A DNA stretch of 64,000 bases from Paenibacillus psychroresistens (GTDB lineage Bacteria; Bacillota; Bacilli; Paenibacillales; NBRC-103111): positions 6,523,501 through 6,587,500 of the forward strand of contig NZ_CP034235.1 in assembly GCF_009728935.1 (NCBI RefSeq), in the 5' to 3' direction. This document shows, piece by piece, positions 1 to 9,804 of this stretch; the stretch's first letter is position 1; every line of letters begins with the position of its first letter. The position numbers were made by a program, and so were the translations under genes. The notes under the pieces were generated by a model, which had not been told where the DNA came from, did not search any database, and saw nothing but the letters and a program-made list of their open reading frames with translations.

Positions 1-865
1 TAGCCGCCAAGAAATAAGAAGTCGTGATGAGCGTAAAGCTAATGACGGATTTTAAAAGTCCCATTGCAGTTGCTAAACCATATTGCAAATTCAATAGGCC
101 TGTACGGTAAACCCAAGTGTCAATAATGTCTCCACTTGAATAAACAAGCGGATTATACAGATTAAAAATTTGGTCAAAGCCGGCATTCAAGACATTGCCG
201 AGGCTAAGTACAGAAAGCAAAATTACCGTTGTAACAATACCAGGAAGCGTGACATGCAATAAACGTTTCCAGCGGGTAGCCCCATCAATGGAAGCCGCTT
301 CGTACAAAGAAGGATTAATACCTGTCAAAGCTGCTAAAAAGATAATCGTATTAAATCCAAACTCCTTCCAAACATCGCTGCCTACAATGATAAAAGGAAA
401 TAAATCTGCTCTGCCAAAGAATAAAACAGGTTCGATCCCAAAATTAGCTAATAAGCTGTTAACTGGACCTTTAAACGATAAAATATCCAATAAAATGCCC
501 GATAGAATAACCCAAGATAAAAAGTGAGGCAAATATACAATCGTTTGAACCCATCTTTTCATAATGGTACTGCGCAATTCATTCAACATCAGTGCAAAAA
601 CTAGCGGCACGATCATGTTCGCGATAATTTTCATCACTGCAATAAATAGGGTATTGAAAAAAACGGTCTTACTATCGTTCAGCGAAAACAAATACTCGAA
701 ATTTTCAAGTCCGATCCAAGCAGATTTCAACATTCCGATTCCCGGATTGAAGTCCTTGAAAGCAATCATTATCCCAAACATCGGGACGATGCTGAATAAT
801 GTTAACCAAATAAATCCTGGAAGGAGCATTAGGTAATAGTGCTTGGCGTATCCTTTAGAAATCAT
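1..865 (-). CDS. LplB-type carbohydrate ABC transporter permease (C-terminus cut by window edge)
   Basis: Inner-membrane permease of a CUT1-type sugar/oligosaccharide importer. Reading leftward from ATG at 865, an open frame of 288 codons runs off the window. The first residues (MISKGYAKHYYLMLLPGFIW) start a hydrophobic N-terminal segment, and several further membrane spans follow. Near residues 195-220 is the permease EAA loop (EAASIDGATRWKRLLHVTLP) that contacts the ATPase. It closely resembles the permease at 18207-19106 (shared PSLYEAA...DGA, SSGDIIDTWVYR-like stretches). It follows the substrate-binding protein gene by 75 bp with a hairpin between them, so it is probably cotranscribed with it; a second permease is expected just outside the window. 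Family assignment is firm; the substrate is unknown. Confidence 0.9.
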   Translation of the reverse strand, partial: MISKGYAKHYYLMLLPGFIWLTLFSIVPMFGIMIAFKDFNPGIGMLKSAWIGLENFEYLFSLNDSKTVFFNTLFIAVMKIIANMIVPLVFALMLNELRSTIMKRWVQTIVYLPHFLSWVILSGILLDILSFKGPVNSLLANFGIEPVLFFGRADLFPFIIVGSDVWKEFGFNTIIFLAALTGINPSLYEAASIDGATRWKRLLHVTLPGIVTTVILLSVLSLGNVLNAGFDQIFNLYNPLVYSSGDIIDTWVYRTGLLNLQYGLATAMGLLKSVISFTLITTSYFLAA

Positions 866-902
866 CTTCTTATCACTTCCATTCTCAGTTCTGAAGAGAA
901 AA

Positions 903-923
903 GCGTCAGCGCAAGTCTGACGC
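903..923 (-). other. Intercistronic hairpin between SBP and permease
   Basis: Inverted repeat GCGTCAG / CTGACGC, a 7-bp stem with a 7-nt loop. On the minus strand it is followed by TTTTCTCTTC, a weak U-run. It lies between the binding-protein stop and the permease start. By analogy with other binding-protein operons it may trim read-through or protect the upstream mRNA, giving more SBP than permease. That role is inference. Confidence 0.5.
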
Positions 924-940
924 CCTGTTCGAGAATTATT

Positions 941-2668
941 TTATTTAAGATCCGCGTCTATTTCGCTTAAAATTGTATCTCCGCCTTGCTTCTTCCAATC
1001 TGAAACAAACTTATCGAAAGAATCGATTGGCGCAGCACCCATAATAATTTTTAGAAAGGTTTCCTTTTCTAGCTTATCAAGCGTTGCCCATCTGCTTTCC
1101 ACCGTTTTGGTTTGTGCATAAGTAACACTGTAAGTTTTTTTGTACGGATGCTGAAGTGCTCCAACCCCTACAAAAGTAGAATACATCCGTTTCCATACTC
1201 CCAGATCAGCATTTGGATCCCAGTACTGAATGTCGTACTTATCATAAGGCTCTAGCTTCACTTTTTTTACATTTTCAGCATCATCTTTAAGGAGCTTATA
1301 TCCGGGAATATCTAATTCCGCGGCTGTTTTTGTGCCTGCTAAAACCTCTTTCAACATGTTATAAGTTACATCCATTTCATCCATTGGGGCAAAAACAATA
1401 CGCAATGGATAATTGCCAATGTTCACACTAACATCGAATTTAGATTCATCTCTTAGCAAAAGGTTTTCCATCTGGATCGCTGCTTCAGGATGTTCATACC
1501 CCTTGCGAACAACAAGAAATTGGTTAGTTGGGTTGCCCATGTGCGGTGTAAATTCACCACTGGCGTCTAGAGGTGCCGTATAGGCCTGCCAGTTTGCCTT
1601 TGGATTGATCTTGATTGCATCTCCCAAGGGTCCGTATCCGCCTGCCCACCACATACCGAAATAAATGCCTGATGTTCCATTCTTAATTAGCTCCTGCGCA
1701 TCCTTGCGAATGCTCATTTCTTTATCAATTAATCCCGCAGCGTAAAGATCATGCAGCTTGGAAAGTGCTTGCTTCGTTTCAGGCTGGATCGAGCCATAAG
1801 TTGTTTTACCATCAGCGCCCTTCAACCAAAAGCCAGGGTAAGAATGATACGAGCCAAATATCGGATCGAAACCATAGTTATTATTGTTGGGGTTAATGAA
1901 ATCCGCATTAATTAAACCGCCCAATTGCGGGCCTGTGATTCCAATCGTATCCGCTTTTCCATTACCATCTGGATCTTGTTCTACAAAAGCTTTCGCTACC
2001 TTTTCCAGGTCATCCATCGTTTTAGGCGGCTGCAAGCCTAATTTATCCAACCAGTCCTTGCGAATCCACATCATATGGACCATATCGGATTCGGTTGTAA
2101 CATTTGGCAAAGCATACATTTTACCATCAACAGTTACCGACTTAAGTGCAAGCCCTTTAGTTGTTTCAATGATGCTCTTTAGTGCCGGAGAAGCGTATTT
2201 ATTATAAACCTCGGTTAAATCTGCGAGCTGTCCGCTTTTAACCATTTGTCTGAATTGCGTATCTTTAACAACCAATGCATCTGGCAAGTCATTGCTGGCA
2301 ATCGCCAAATTCACCTTCTGGTCATAATCCTTACCTGATTGAGCCTGCCATACAATTTTCGTATCAATATTCAAATTTTCTTTAATATAGCGTGTATATG
2401 GATTGCTCTCCGGTGAGTCACCAGCTGGCAAGCTTTTATCCGCTGCGTCCACATCTTTACCGATTTTGATCGTAATTGGCTTTTCGGCTTTACCGAATGG
2501 ATCCGCTGCACTGCCAGCTGCTGCAGTTTGTGTTCCTTCCGTCGCTCCTGCTGTTGAAGCAGCTGGTGTTTCAGTAGAAGTTGTTGTCTTACTCGAGCAT
2601 GCGCTTAAGCTTACTACGAGAATCAGTCCTGCTAGTAAAATCTGGATGCGTTGTTTTGACTTGCTCAT
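941..2668 (-). CDS. Extracellular substrate-binding lipoprotein (LplA/LipO family) of a sugar ABC importer
   Basis: A 575-residue lipid-anchored binding protein that captures an oligosaccharide outside the membrane and hands it to the permeases. ATG at 2668 is chosen because AAGGGG lies 7-8 nt upstream; the open frame extends to 2755 but the extra 29 residues precede a good signal peptide. The N-terminus is basic, then hydrophobic, then the lipobox LSAC (Cys about residue 24), followed by a Ser/Thr/Ala-rich linker. The C-terminal motif around FDKFVSDWKKQGG is shared with the SBP at 19183-20889 (FDKYVESWNKLGG). It is preceded by a two-component pair and followed by a permease, a standard Paenibacillus arrangement. 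Substrate unknown. Confidence 0.92.
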   Translation of the reverse strand: MSKSKQRIQILLAGLILVVSLSACSSKTTTSTETPAASTAGATEGTQTAAAGSAADPFGKAEKPITIKIGKDVDAADKSLPAGDSPESNPYTRYIKENLNIDTKIVWQAQSGKDYDQKVNLAIASNDLPDALVVKDTQFRQMVKSGQLADLTEVYNKYASPALKSIIETTKGLALKSVTVDGKMYALPNVTTESDMVHMMWIRKDWLDKLGLQPPKTMDDLEKVAKAFVEQDPDGNGKADTIGITGPQLGGLINADFINPNNNNYGFDPIFGSYHSYPGFWLKGADGKTTYGSIQPETKQALSKLHDLYAAGLIDKEMSIRKDAQELIKNGTSGIYFGMWWAGGYGPLGDAIKINPKANWQAYTAPLDASGEFTPHMGNPTNQFLVVRKGYEHPEAAIQMENLLLRDESKFDVSVNIGNYPLRIVFAPMDEMDVTYNMLKEVLAGTKTAAELDIPGYKLLKDDAENVKKVKLEPYDKYDIQYWDPNADLGVWKRMYSTFVGVGALQHPYKKTYSVTYAQTKTVESRWATLDKLEKETFLKIIMGAAPIDSFDKFVSDWKKQGGDTILSEIDADLK

Positions 2669-2828
2669 GTGTGCCCCTTCTTTCGCTTTTAGAATTTGTC
2701 TACATGCTAAAGGTATCACATAAGAATCGATTGTTTGGATAGAAAGCGGTTCCACATTTAGAGAGACAATCTACCGAGAATTATCTCCGTCTAGACCGCT
2801 TAGCCTTAATCTTCGGACATATTTCCCC

Positions 2829-4241
2829 CTATTTATCGGGCAAATCTCTAACCCCACTGCTTTTCTGTCTATATTCGCTTGGCAGCATGCCTACATGCTC
2901 TCTAAAAGTACGGCTAAAATATTTATCATCCAAATAACCAACATGCTCGGCAATCCAGAGAATGGTCTTGTTCGTAAACAACAAATATTCTTTAGCCTTC
3001 TCAAGACGAATTCGTCGTAAATGATCGCTAAAATTAATCCCGGTGATTTCTTTAAAGCATTGGCTAAAATAACTTCTACTCATGTTGACTCTCTTAGCGA
3101 TACTAGCGGCTGTGATCTGTTGGTCCATTTCTTCATGAGCGATATAGGTCGCTTTTATAATACATTCCATAACTTCATCCGAATATGAGGTCTTGCTTAT
3201 AGCATTCCGAATTATTAGACGTGTATTCATAAACCATGCCTCAACATGATGCCAAGAAGCAAACGAACCCTCAAGTTGAATTTTCAATGAGCTGACTGGG
3301 AATAAGATTAAATTCCATTTATCCATTAAGGCATAGAGCAATCCGAGCAGCTTTGGCTGAGACAGACGCAGCTCTTTCAAATCATTCACATGGCTTTTGA
3401 ATACGGCATCTTGATAAATCCATTCGTGTGCTGACCAATTTTCCCTGATTTGCTCCAAGCTTTCTTCATCCCGGCCAGTCAAGCTGTTATTCACTTCCCA
3501 AAGCGCTACAGCCTTTATACTTGAGTCCGGTTGATAGCTGTAGAAGAATTCTTTTTCCCTAAACTCCTTCAGCCGAGTATGGACATCCTTGATACTTCTG
3601 CCGTTAAGCTCGTTCACATGTATGAGAGACCATTCTGGTTTAGCCTTGATTTCCTGCGCTAGCTTCACTAAGCCTGTATCCTGGGCTTGATCATCCGTCT
3701 TTACCCAAAGCCAAAGGTTAAGATCCACTTCAACCATCACATGTTCAGCGCTTTTATTCCAGTCCTCAACCCAAGTATCTCGATTAAGGCCATTCAGTGA
3801 GAGCAGAATATAAGCCTGATCATCTAGATATTTTTCATTATGATTAGCGCTCTTTTGGGATTCCTGGGCAATACGATTGTGAATTCTTGCAAGCACCTCT
3901 TCAAAACGCTCTTTTTCGAGTTGAACCTTAGCAATATAGTCAATAACACCTAATCGGAGCACTTCCTGAATATATTCAAAATCTTGGTGCAGCGTAAGCA
4001 CCACAATATAAATCTGTGGAAACCGATTCCGCACATGTTTTATCAATTCAATTCCTGACATAACAGGCATTGCAAGATCCGTCAGCAATAAGTCCACGGA
4101 TTGCGTTTCTAAAAGCTCAAGCGCTTTTTCACCATTGCTTGCTTCTCCAACCACGACCATATCAAAATCCTGCCAAGGCATTGCCGAAATAAGTCCCTTA
4201 CGGACTAATTTGTCGTCATCCACAATCATTACTTTAATCAT
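2829..4241 (-). CDS. YesN-type response regulator with AraC DNA-binding domain
   Basis: A 470-residue cytoplasmic transcription factor. The receiver domain (residues 1-125) has the acidic pocket VDDD (8-10), the phospho-acceptor Asp55 in LLLTDLAMP, and a conserved Lys in DYIAKVQ. A middle region of unknown fold follows. The last ~100 residues form two AraC-type helix-turn-helices (SIAKRVNMSRSYFSQCFKE; IAEHVGYLDDKYFSRTF). Its start overlaps the kinase stop by 8 bp, so the two are translationally coupled. It probably activates the downstream SBP/permease operon at 2668 and below. Signal unknown. Confidence 0.93.
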   Translation of the reverse strand: MIKVMIVDDDKLVRKGLISAMPWQDFDMVVVGEASNGEKALELLETQSVDLLLTDLAMPVMSGIELIKHVRNRFPQIYIVVLTLHQDFEYIQEVLRLGVIDYIAKVQLEKERFEEVLARIHNRIAQESQKSANHNEKYLDDQAYILLSLNGLNRDTWVEDWNKSAEHVMVEVDLNLWLWVKTDDQAQDTGLVKLAQEIKAKPEWSLIHVNELNGRSIKDVHTRLKEFREKEFFYSYQPDSSIKAVALWEVNNSLTGRDEESLEQIRENWSAHEWIYQDAVFKSHVNDLKELRLSQPKLLGLLYALMDKWNLILFPVSSLKIQLEGSFASWHHVEAWFMNTRLIIRNAISKTSYSDEVMECIIKATYIAHEEMDQQITAASIAKRVNMSRSYFSQCFKEITGINFSDHLRRIRLEKAKEYLLFTNKTILWIAEHVGYLDDKYFSRTFREHVGMLPSEYRQKSSGVRDLPDK

Positions 4242-5997
4242 CTTTCCGTTCCACCTCCAAGATAGGCAAGCTTAAGTAAATGCTCGTTCCTTTTCCTAGA
4301 ACACTTTCAATTTTCAACTGAGCCAGCTCTCCATATTGGGATTCAATCATTCTCTTCACATAGTTCATTCCTATACCCATGCCGACCTTCCTATTTTCAA
4401 CCTCTGGGTTATTCAATAAATTTTGAATTGTTTCCTCTGACATCCCTGACCCGTTATCTTGAATGGTAATATTGACTGTATGCGTTAATCTTACTTCAAC
4501 CCGGATATAACCATCGTCGTTTAAACCATGATAAAGCGAGTTTTCCACGAGCGGCTGTAGGATAAACCGCGGAATTGGCATTTTTAAAACAGCTTCATCC
4601 ACATGAATCTGCACATCAAATTGAAAATCATAACGAATTTGTTGGAGAATAAGGTATTGCTTCAGTGCCTCAATTTCCTCTTGAATCGTCGATGCTTGTC
4701 CCAGCTTGCCTAAATTATAATGCAGCAGTTTGTTTAGAGACGATACAAGCTTATCTATTTCGGTTTGCCCGTTCATAACAGCCAGCCAATGTACCGTATC
4801 CAACGTATTCATCAGAAAATGCGGGTTGATTTGATAGAGCAGCTTCTCTACTTCAAGATCGGCCCTGCGCCGCTCTTTCTGCTCTACTTCAGCGAACAAA
4901 TTCCATATTTGTTCTTTCATTTGCCGAAATTGTTTCAGGAGGAAATCGAATTCTGGTATTTTTGTTCTTGGTGTGGTTGATTGAATCTGGTTTTGCGCCA
5001 TAAGCTTTATTTCTTTATTGAAGCTATTCAAAGGACGATACACCATTTTCCATAATAGCCAAGCTAGAAATAAACTCATCGCTAAAAAAACCAAGGAAAA
5101 TAAGAGGATTTGCACAAACCAACGATTCATCTCTTTATTATAATCCGCTTTTGGGATCACCGAGACAATGCTCCAGCCTTGTGTGCTTGCCTGTCTAAAC
5201 CAGTAAAAGCCGTTATAGGTGCCGGTTGACTTTTCTTTTGCAAATCCTGGGAATGCCGTATCTACTGCAAACGAATTTGGTAATTCGCTATAAGCAATTC
5301 TACCGTTATTGTCAAGGAATAAGTGGGACTTTTTACCGCCCGTTTGATCATTATCGAGAATGCTTTGCGTAAAATGGAACCCAGTTTCAATGTAAACATA
5401 AACATCATCGCGATTAGACAAATCAACCTTCCTTAAAGCGGACAACACATATTGATTGTCGAATTGGTTATTGCTTACATGGGGACCATAATAGGAAATT
5501 TCAGAATATCGGGCAAGCAACGGTAATTTCCCCGGAGAAAAGCTTGTTCTAACACCCGAATTTTCAAGGTCGTAGGAGTGATCCTTATCGAAGTAGAACA
5601 AGGTTAATCCGATACTTGGATTTGTAAAGGAGATAAGACTTAATTCTTCCTTCAAATCACTTTTCATTTGATGTCGATCGTAGGGCTTATCCTCATCGGC
5701 GGATAACAATTGGTCTAATTTTTTGACTACGCTTCCCTGAGAAGAAACAAGCTGCTGGGATACATGGTTTAAATTACTGATCGTATTCTCTAATGAAAGC
5801 TCAACTTGATTTAAGCTGCTTAGAATACCGCTTTGAATTTTATTGGTAAGAATCGAGTAGATCGTATAATAAGAAATCAGCCCTATGCAAATAAAAGGAA
5901 TCAATGTGCTAAATAAAAAGATAATAATAATCCGCTTTTTTAAAGTTAAGTAATCGTAAAAAAAGGCTTTTACATTCCCCCACATGTTGAAGCTCAT
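4234..5997 (-). CDS. YesM-type membrane sensor histidine kinase
   Basis: A 587-residue sensor kinase. One transmembrane helix lies near residues 20-45 and another near 295-318. They bracket a ~250-residue extracellular sensor of the Cache type, followed by a HAMP-like linker. The phospho-acceptor region of the His_kinase family (YQINPHFLMNTLDT) and a HATPase domain with N-box LVENSLYHGL and G-box GMGIGMNYVKRMI complete it. ATG at 5997 has GGGGGTG upstream. It forms an operon with the overlapping response regulator and lies upstream of the SBP gene, so it likely senses the imported sugar or the loaded binding protein. That last point is inference. Confidence 0.93.
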   Translation of the reverse strand: MSFNMWGNVKAFFYDYLTLKKRIIIIFLFSTLIPFICIGLISYYTIYSILTNKIQSGILSSLNQVELSLENTISNLNHVSQQLVSSQGSVVKKLDQLLSADEDKPYDRHQMKSDLKEELSLISFTNPSIGLTLFYFDKDHSYDLENSGVRTSFSPGKLPLLARYSEISYYGPHVSNNQFDNQYVLSALRKVDLSNRDDVYVYIETGFHFTQSILDNDQTGGKKSHLFLDNNGRIAYSELPNSFAVDTAFPGFAKEKSTGTYNGFYWFRQASTQGWSIVSVIPKADYNKEMNRWFVQILLFSLVFLAMSLFLAWLLWKMVYRPLNSFNKEIKLMAQNQIQSTTPRTKIPEFDFLLKQFRQMKEQIWNLFAEVEQKERRRADLEVEKLLYQINPHFLMNTLDTVHWLAVMNGQTEIDKLVSSLNKLLHYNLGKLGQASTIQEEIEALKQYLILQQIRYDFQFDVQIHVDEAVLKMPIPRFILQPLVENSLYHGLNDDGYIRVEVRLTHTVNITIQDNGSGMSEETIQNLLNNPEVENRKVGMGIGMNYVKRMIESQYGELAQLKIESVLGKGTSIYLSLPILEVERKDD

Positions 5998-6018
5998 ATC
6001 TGTTCACACCCCCGAAAA

Positions 6019-6088
6019 TGAAAGATCCTGTATCTGGTTAAGTTGTATCTTTCACAGCTCAACCTTAGTTTATCCCATTAACTAAGGT
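6019..6088 (-). other. Two inverted repeats between the ABC exporter 3' end and the sensor kinase
   Basis: Two short inverted repeats fill this gap. One is TGAAAGAT/ATCTTTCA (6019-6026 and 6047-6054, 20-nt loop), followed on the minus strand by UUUUC. The other is ACCTTAGTT/AACTAAGGT (6062-6070 and 6080-6088). Either may end the exporter transcript, but neither has a convincing U-tract. They could also be regulatory sites for the kinase gene. Confidence 0.3.
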
Positions 6089-6105
6089 AACATAGTATCC
6101 TAATT

Positions 6106-7986
6106 TTAAACACCCTGCAGATTCTTAAATTGATTATGGAACATCCCATAATAGGTCCCTTGCGCCGCTATCAGCTGCTCATGATTGCCTTTCTCAACAA
6201 TTCCGCCATGATCTATAACCATAATACTATCCGCATCACGAATGGTATTAAGGCGATGAGCGATGATAAAGCTGGTCCGTCCTTGCATAATTTTCAATAA
6301 GGCATCCTGTATATGCAGCTCTGTTCGTGTATCGATGCTGCTGGTAGCTTCATCAAGAATCAGAATAGACGGCTTTGCCAGAATAACACGTGCGATTGCC
6401 AAAAGCTGCCTCTGACCTTGACTTAAATTGCCTCCATTTTCAGATAATAGGGTCTCATATTGCATTGGCAATCGCTTAATGAATGAATCTGCATTAGCCA
6501 GAACTGCCGCCGCTTCAACCTCATCTTGTGTAGCATCTGATTTGCCATATTGAATATTTTCCATAATCGTTCCTGAGAATAAATAAGTATCCTGCAGTAC
6601 AATCCCAAAGCATTTTCTTAAGCTGTCACGTGTGTATTCTTTAATATCCACACCATCTATATAAATTGCCCCGCTTGTCACGTCATAGAATCTGGTCAGC
6701 AAATTAACAATCGTTGTCTTGCCTGCACCCGTAGGACCAACAAAAGCGTAGCTGCTTCCTGCTGCAGAATCAAAGCTAACATTTTGCAGGATAGGCACAT
6801 CCGGTCTATAACCAAAGCTGACATTATCAAACACGACATGACCTCGAGGATTATGCAGGACAATTGCACCTGGCTTATCATCCGTTTCTTCATCCACATC
6901 CAATACTTCAAAAACCCGCTCTGCGCCTGCCACTCCTGATTGCAGCACATTGTACGTATTAGCTAGCTCCGTCAAGGGTCTAACAAATTGTCTAGAATAA
7001 CTCAGAAAACTGGCTATGACTCCTACGGTAATATGTCCGTTTATCGCCAATACCCCACCGACAATAGCAACTGCCGCAAAGCCAATATTATTAATTACAC
7101 TTAACAAAGGCATGAGAAAGCCTGACCAAATCTGCGCCTTCAAGCCAACCTCAGAAAGCTGATTATTAACCCTATCAAACTCATCAATTGCTTTAGCCTC
7201 ATGGTTAAAGGCTTGAATGATCAGGATACCTGAAATCGTTTCTTCAATGTGGCCATTGAGCTGTCCGAGCTTTGCCTGCTGATCTTTAAAGAGCAGACTT
7301 GTTCTTTTGGTAATCGTACGAGCAAGTAGAATGACCAGAGGCAGCGTAATTAAACTAGCTAATGTTAATAAAGGACTCAGCACCAGCATCATCACGAGCG
7401 AACCGACAATTACTATTGAGCTCGACATGAGCTGGGTAGTGGACTGCGAAATCGTTGTACTGACATTGTCGATATCGTTGGTTAAGCGACTCATGACATC
7501 CCCATGCGATCGCGAATCGAAGTAGCCTAGAGGCAGTTTTTGCAGCTTATCGAATAATTTAAGCCGTAAATTTGCCACAATTCGTTGGGCTACGCCTGCC
7601 ATAAGCCAGCTTTGCAGAAAGGTGAGGGCTCCATCTACGATAAAGGCTGCAATCAGAGACAAAATGACTATCTTAAGCAAGTACATATTGAACAAACCAT
7701 GCGTCGTCGTGGACATGGACATAGCATCAATCGATAAGCCTAGCAGGTAGGGCACTGATAAGGTTATGATCGCATTAACCACAATCAGTAGGAAAATAAT
7801 CGTTAATAATCTACGTTCTTTGCCAAAATACGCCCATAACCTGCCTATGGTTCCTTTAAAATTCTTCGGTTTAACTTTAACTCCGCCGCGATTGCCAAAG
7901 TTTCCCATATTACCTAGTGGATTAGGGCGAGCGGCAGCATCCGCTTGGGCTTTTTGCTCCGGTGATGGTTGATTGGCTTTAGACAT
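6106..7986 (-). CDS. ABC exporter half-transporter with canonical nucleotide site (heterodimer subunit B)
   Basis: A 626-residue type IV ABC half-exporter: six membrane helices (about residues 55-350) fused to a nucleotide-binding domain. The Gly/Asn/Pro-rich N-terminal tail (to ~residue 35) is typical of YfiC/LmrA-like proteins. Visible NBD motifs are Walker A GPTGAGKTT, signature LSQGQRQ, Walker B ILILDEAT with the catalytic Glu, and H-loop IIAHRL. Its start overlaps the partner gene by 8 bp. The partner has altered catalytic residues, so the pair should form an asymmetric heterodimer of the BmrCD/TM287-288 kind. Substrate unknown: a drug, lipid or peptide. Confidence 0.93.
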   Translation of the reverse strand: MSKANQPSPEQKAQADAAARPNPLGNMGNFGNRGGVKVKPKNFKGTIGRLWAYFGKERRLLTIIFLLIVVNAIITLSVPYLLGLSIDAMSMSTTTHGLFNMYLLKIVILSLIAAFIVDGALTFLQSWLMAGVAQRIVANLRLKLFDKLQKLPLGYFDSRSHGDVMSRLTNDIDNVSTTISQSTTQLMSSSIVIVGSLVMMLVLSPLLTLASLITLPLVILLARTITKRTSLLFKDQQAKLGQLNGHIEETISGILIIQAFNHEAKAIDEFDRVNNQLSEVGLKAQIWSGFLMPLLSVINNIGFAAVAIVGGVLAINGHITVGVIASFLSYSRQFVRPLTELANTYNVLQSGVAGAERVFEVLDVDEETDDKPGAIVLHNPRGHVVFDNVSFGYRPDVPILQNVSFDSAAGSSYAFVGPTGAGKTTIVNLLTRFYDVTSGAIYIDGVDIKEYTRDSLRKCFGIVLQDTYLFSGTIMENIQYGKSDATQDEVEAAAVLANADSFIKRLPMQYETLLSENGGNLSQGQRQLLAIARVILAKPSILILDEATSSIDTRTELHIQDALLKIMQGRTSFIIAHRLNTIRDADSIMVIDHGGIVEKGNHEQLIAAQGTYYGMFHNQFKNLQGV

Positions 7987-9715
7987 TCTTATGCACCTCT
8001 TTACCGACCTGCGATTGGAAGATTTCCTGGTAAACTAGATTATTTTTCATTAGTTCATCATGGTTGCCCATCCCGACGATTTCACCTTCATTTAAGACTA
8101 TTATTTTATCAGCATCCATCACGGAGGAAATTCGTTGAGCAATAATCAAGCAGGTAAGATCCTTCGCATAGCTCTTCAGAGCTTGCTTAATATTCGCCTC
8201 TGTTACTGGATCTACAGCACTTGTACAATCATCGAGAATCAGAATTTCCGGCTGCCGCACCAAAGCTCTCGCAATTGAAATCCGCTGCTTTTGCCCGCCT
8301 GATAAATTGACTCCGCCTCTGCCTAATCTAGTCTCATAGCCTTCTGGAAATTCAGCAATAAACGAATTAGCTTCAGCCATACTAGCTGCTTGCACGATTT
8401 CCTCCAGAGTTGCTGCTTCTTTACCCCATCTGATATTCTCAAGGATACTGCCACTGAACAACACCGTTTTTTGCGGAACTATAGCTACCTTTTCTCTTAA
8501 AAGCTTCGGATCTATCGTTCTCACATCCACTCCGTTTACCTCGACAGAGCCAGAGCTTGCATCATAAAAACGCGGGATCAAGCTAACTAGACTGCTTTTA
8601 CCAGAGCCCGTAGAACCAATAATCCCCACTGTTTCACCTGACTTGCATTCAAAGGTTATACGACGAATTACAGGCTCACCCTCAAGCCCTTCATAAGAAA
8701 AAGCAACATCCTTGAACTCAACCTTACCCTTAACCTCAGCTTGCTTTGGAGCTTCCTTTTTCCAGGACATCTTATTTTCTTCCGCAAACACTTCGCCGAT
8801 TCGTACTGCAGAAGCTCTAGCCCGCACGAACATATTAAATACCATTGAAATGACCATCAAGGCAAACAGAATTTGTGTCATATAGTTAGTAAAAGCAATG
8901 ATATGCCCTACCTGCATATGCCCCTGTTTAACCTGAAGACCACCGAACCAAACCACAGCGACAATTCCAAAATTGACGGTTAGTGTTATGCCTGGAGTGA
9001 ATATGGCCAAGGCACGCAATGCTGTTTTGGATCTTTCTTGGTACTGATCATTTGCTTTATCAAATTTGCCCACCTCATAATCAAAGCGGTTAAAGGCTTT
9101 TACAACCCGAACTCCCGATAAGTACTCTCTGATAATACTATTCATCCGATCAAGAGCTAACTGTACCTTGGTGAAAAAAGGAAAGCCTACCTTAACGTTA
9201 ATCACAATGAGCAAGCCTACTAGTGGAACCACGATAAGCAGCACAATAGCCAAATGAGGATCCAGACGTATCGCCATAATAAGCGCACCTATACATAATA
9301 AGGGCGCCTTCATGAAGATGCGCATTAGCCCATTAACGAACACTTGCACTTGGGTCACATCACCTGTTAATCGGGTTACTAGAGAAGCTCTATCATATTT
9401 ATCCAAATTCTCGAAGGAAAAGCCTTGGATTTTGCGAAACATATCCGAACGTAAGTCTGCGCCAAATCGCTGCGAAACCCGACTGGCCACAATATTGCGG
9501 CCACTGGCTGCAACTGCACCTACGGCTGTTATCAGCAGCATCAAGCCGCCCATACGCAGGACATAATCCAGATTATTCTGAGCTATACCAACATCGATGA
9601 TTTTGGCGATGATTGTCGGCTGCATCAAATCTGCCAAAGCCTCGAAGGACAAGAAGATAAAAGCAAGCCCAAATTGCTTGCGAAACTTGCGTATATATTT
9701 ATTTAAGAATTGCAT
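7979..9715 (-). CDS. ABC exporter half-transporter with degenerate nucleotide site (heterodimer subunit A)
   Basis: A 578-residue half-exporter. ATG at 9715 is chosen over the longer frame to 9799 because AGGGGAG sits 8 nt upstream and the protein then starts MQFLNKYIRKFRKQFG, as usual for the family. Six membrane helices precede an NBD with Walker A GSTGSGKSS and signature LSGGQKQR. The residue after Walker B is Asp (ILILDDCTS) where the catalytic Glu is expected, and the H-loop His is Gln (IIAQRI). These two substitutions mark a degenerate ATP site, known in heterodimeric exporters such as BmrC. It is coupled to the downstream canonical subunit by an 8-bp overlap. Confidence 0.92.
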   Translation of the reverse strand: MQFLNKYIRKFRKQFGLAFIFLSFEALADLMQPTIIAKIIDVGIAQNNLDYVLRMGGLMLLITAVGAVAASGRNIVASRVSQRFGADLRSDMFRKIQGFSFENLDKYDRASLVTRLTGDVTQVQVFVNGLMRIFMKAPLLCIGALIMAIRLDPHLAIVLLIVVPLVGLLIVINVKVGFPFFTKVQLALDRMNSIIREYLSGVRVVKAFNRFDYEVGKFDKANDQYQERSKTALRALAIFTPGITLTVNFGIVAVVWFGGLQVKQGHMQVGHIIAFTNYMTQILFALMVISMVFNMFVRARASAVRIGEVFAEENKMSWKKEAPKQAEVKGKVEFKDVAFSYEGLEGEPVIRRITFECKSGETVGIIGSTGSGKSSLVSLIPRFYDASSGSVEVNGVDVRTIDPKLLREKVAIVPQKTVLFSGSILENIRWGKEAATLEEIVQAASMAEANSFIAEFPEGYETRLGRGGVNLSGGQKQRISIARALVRQPEILILDDCTSAVDPVTEANIKQALKSYAKDLTCLIIAQRISSVMDADKIIVLNEGEIVGMGNHDELMKNNLVYQEIFQSQVGKEVHKNV

Positions 9716-9804
9716 GAATGCGACTCCCCTGTAGGACATAATAGAAAGTTTGCTTTGATAGAACTGGAAATTCTTTAAAGAAAACTGTTCATCTCCCAAA
9801 TCGA

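Noticed and set aside
2669..2828. Copy of the beta-glucan activator motif before the first SBP operon
   Set aside because: Only a short GTAGA match is present; the long shared block is absent, so this operon probably answers to its own regulator at 2829-4241.
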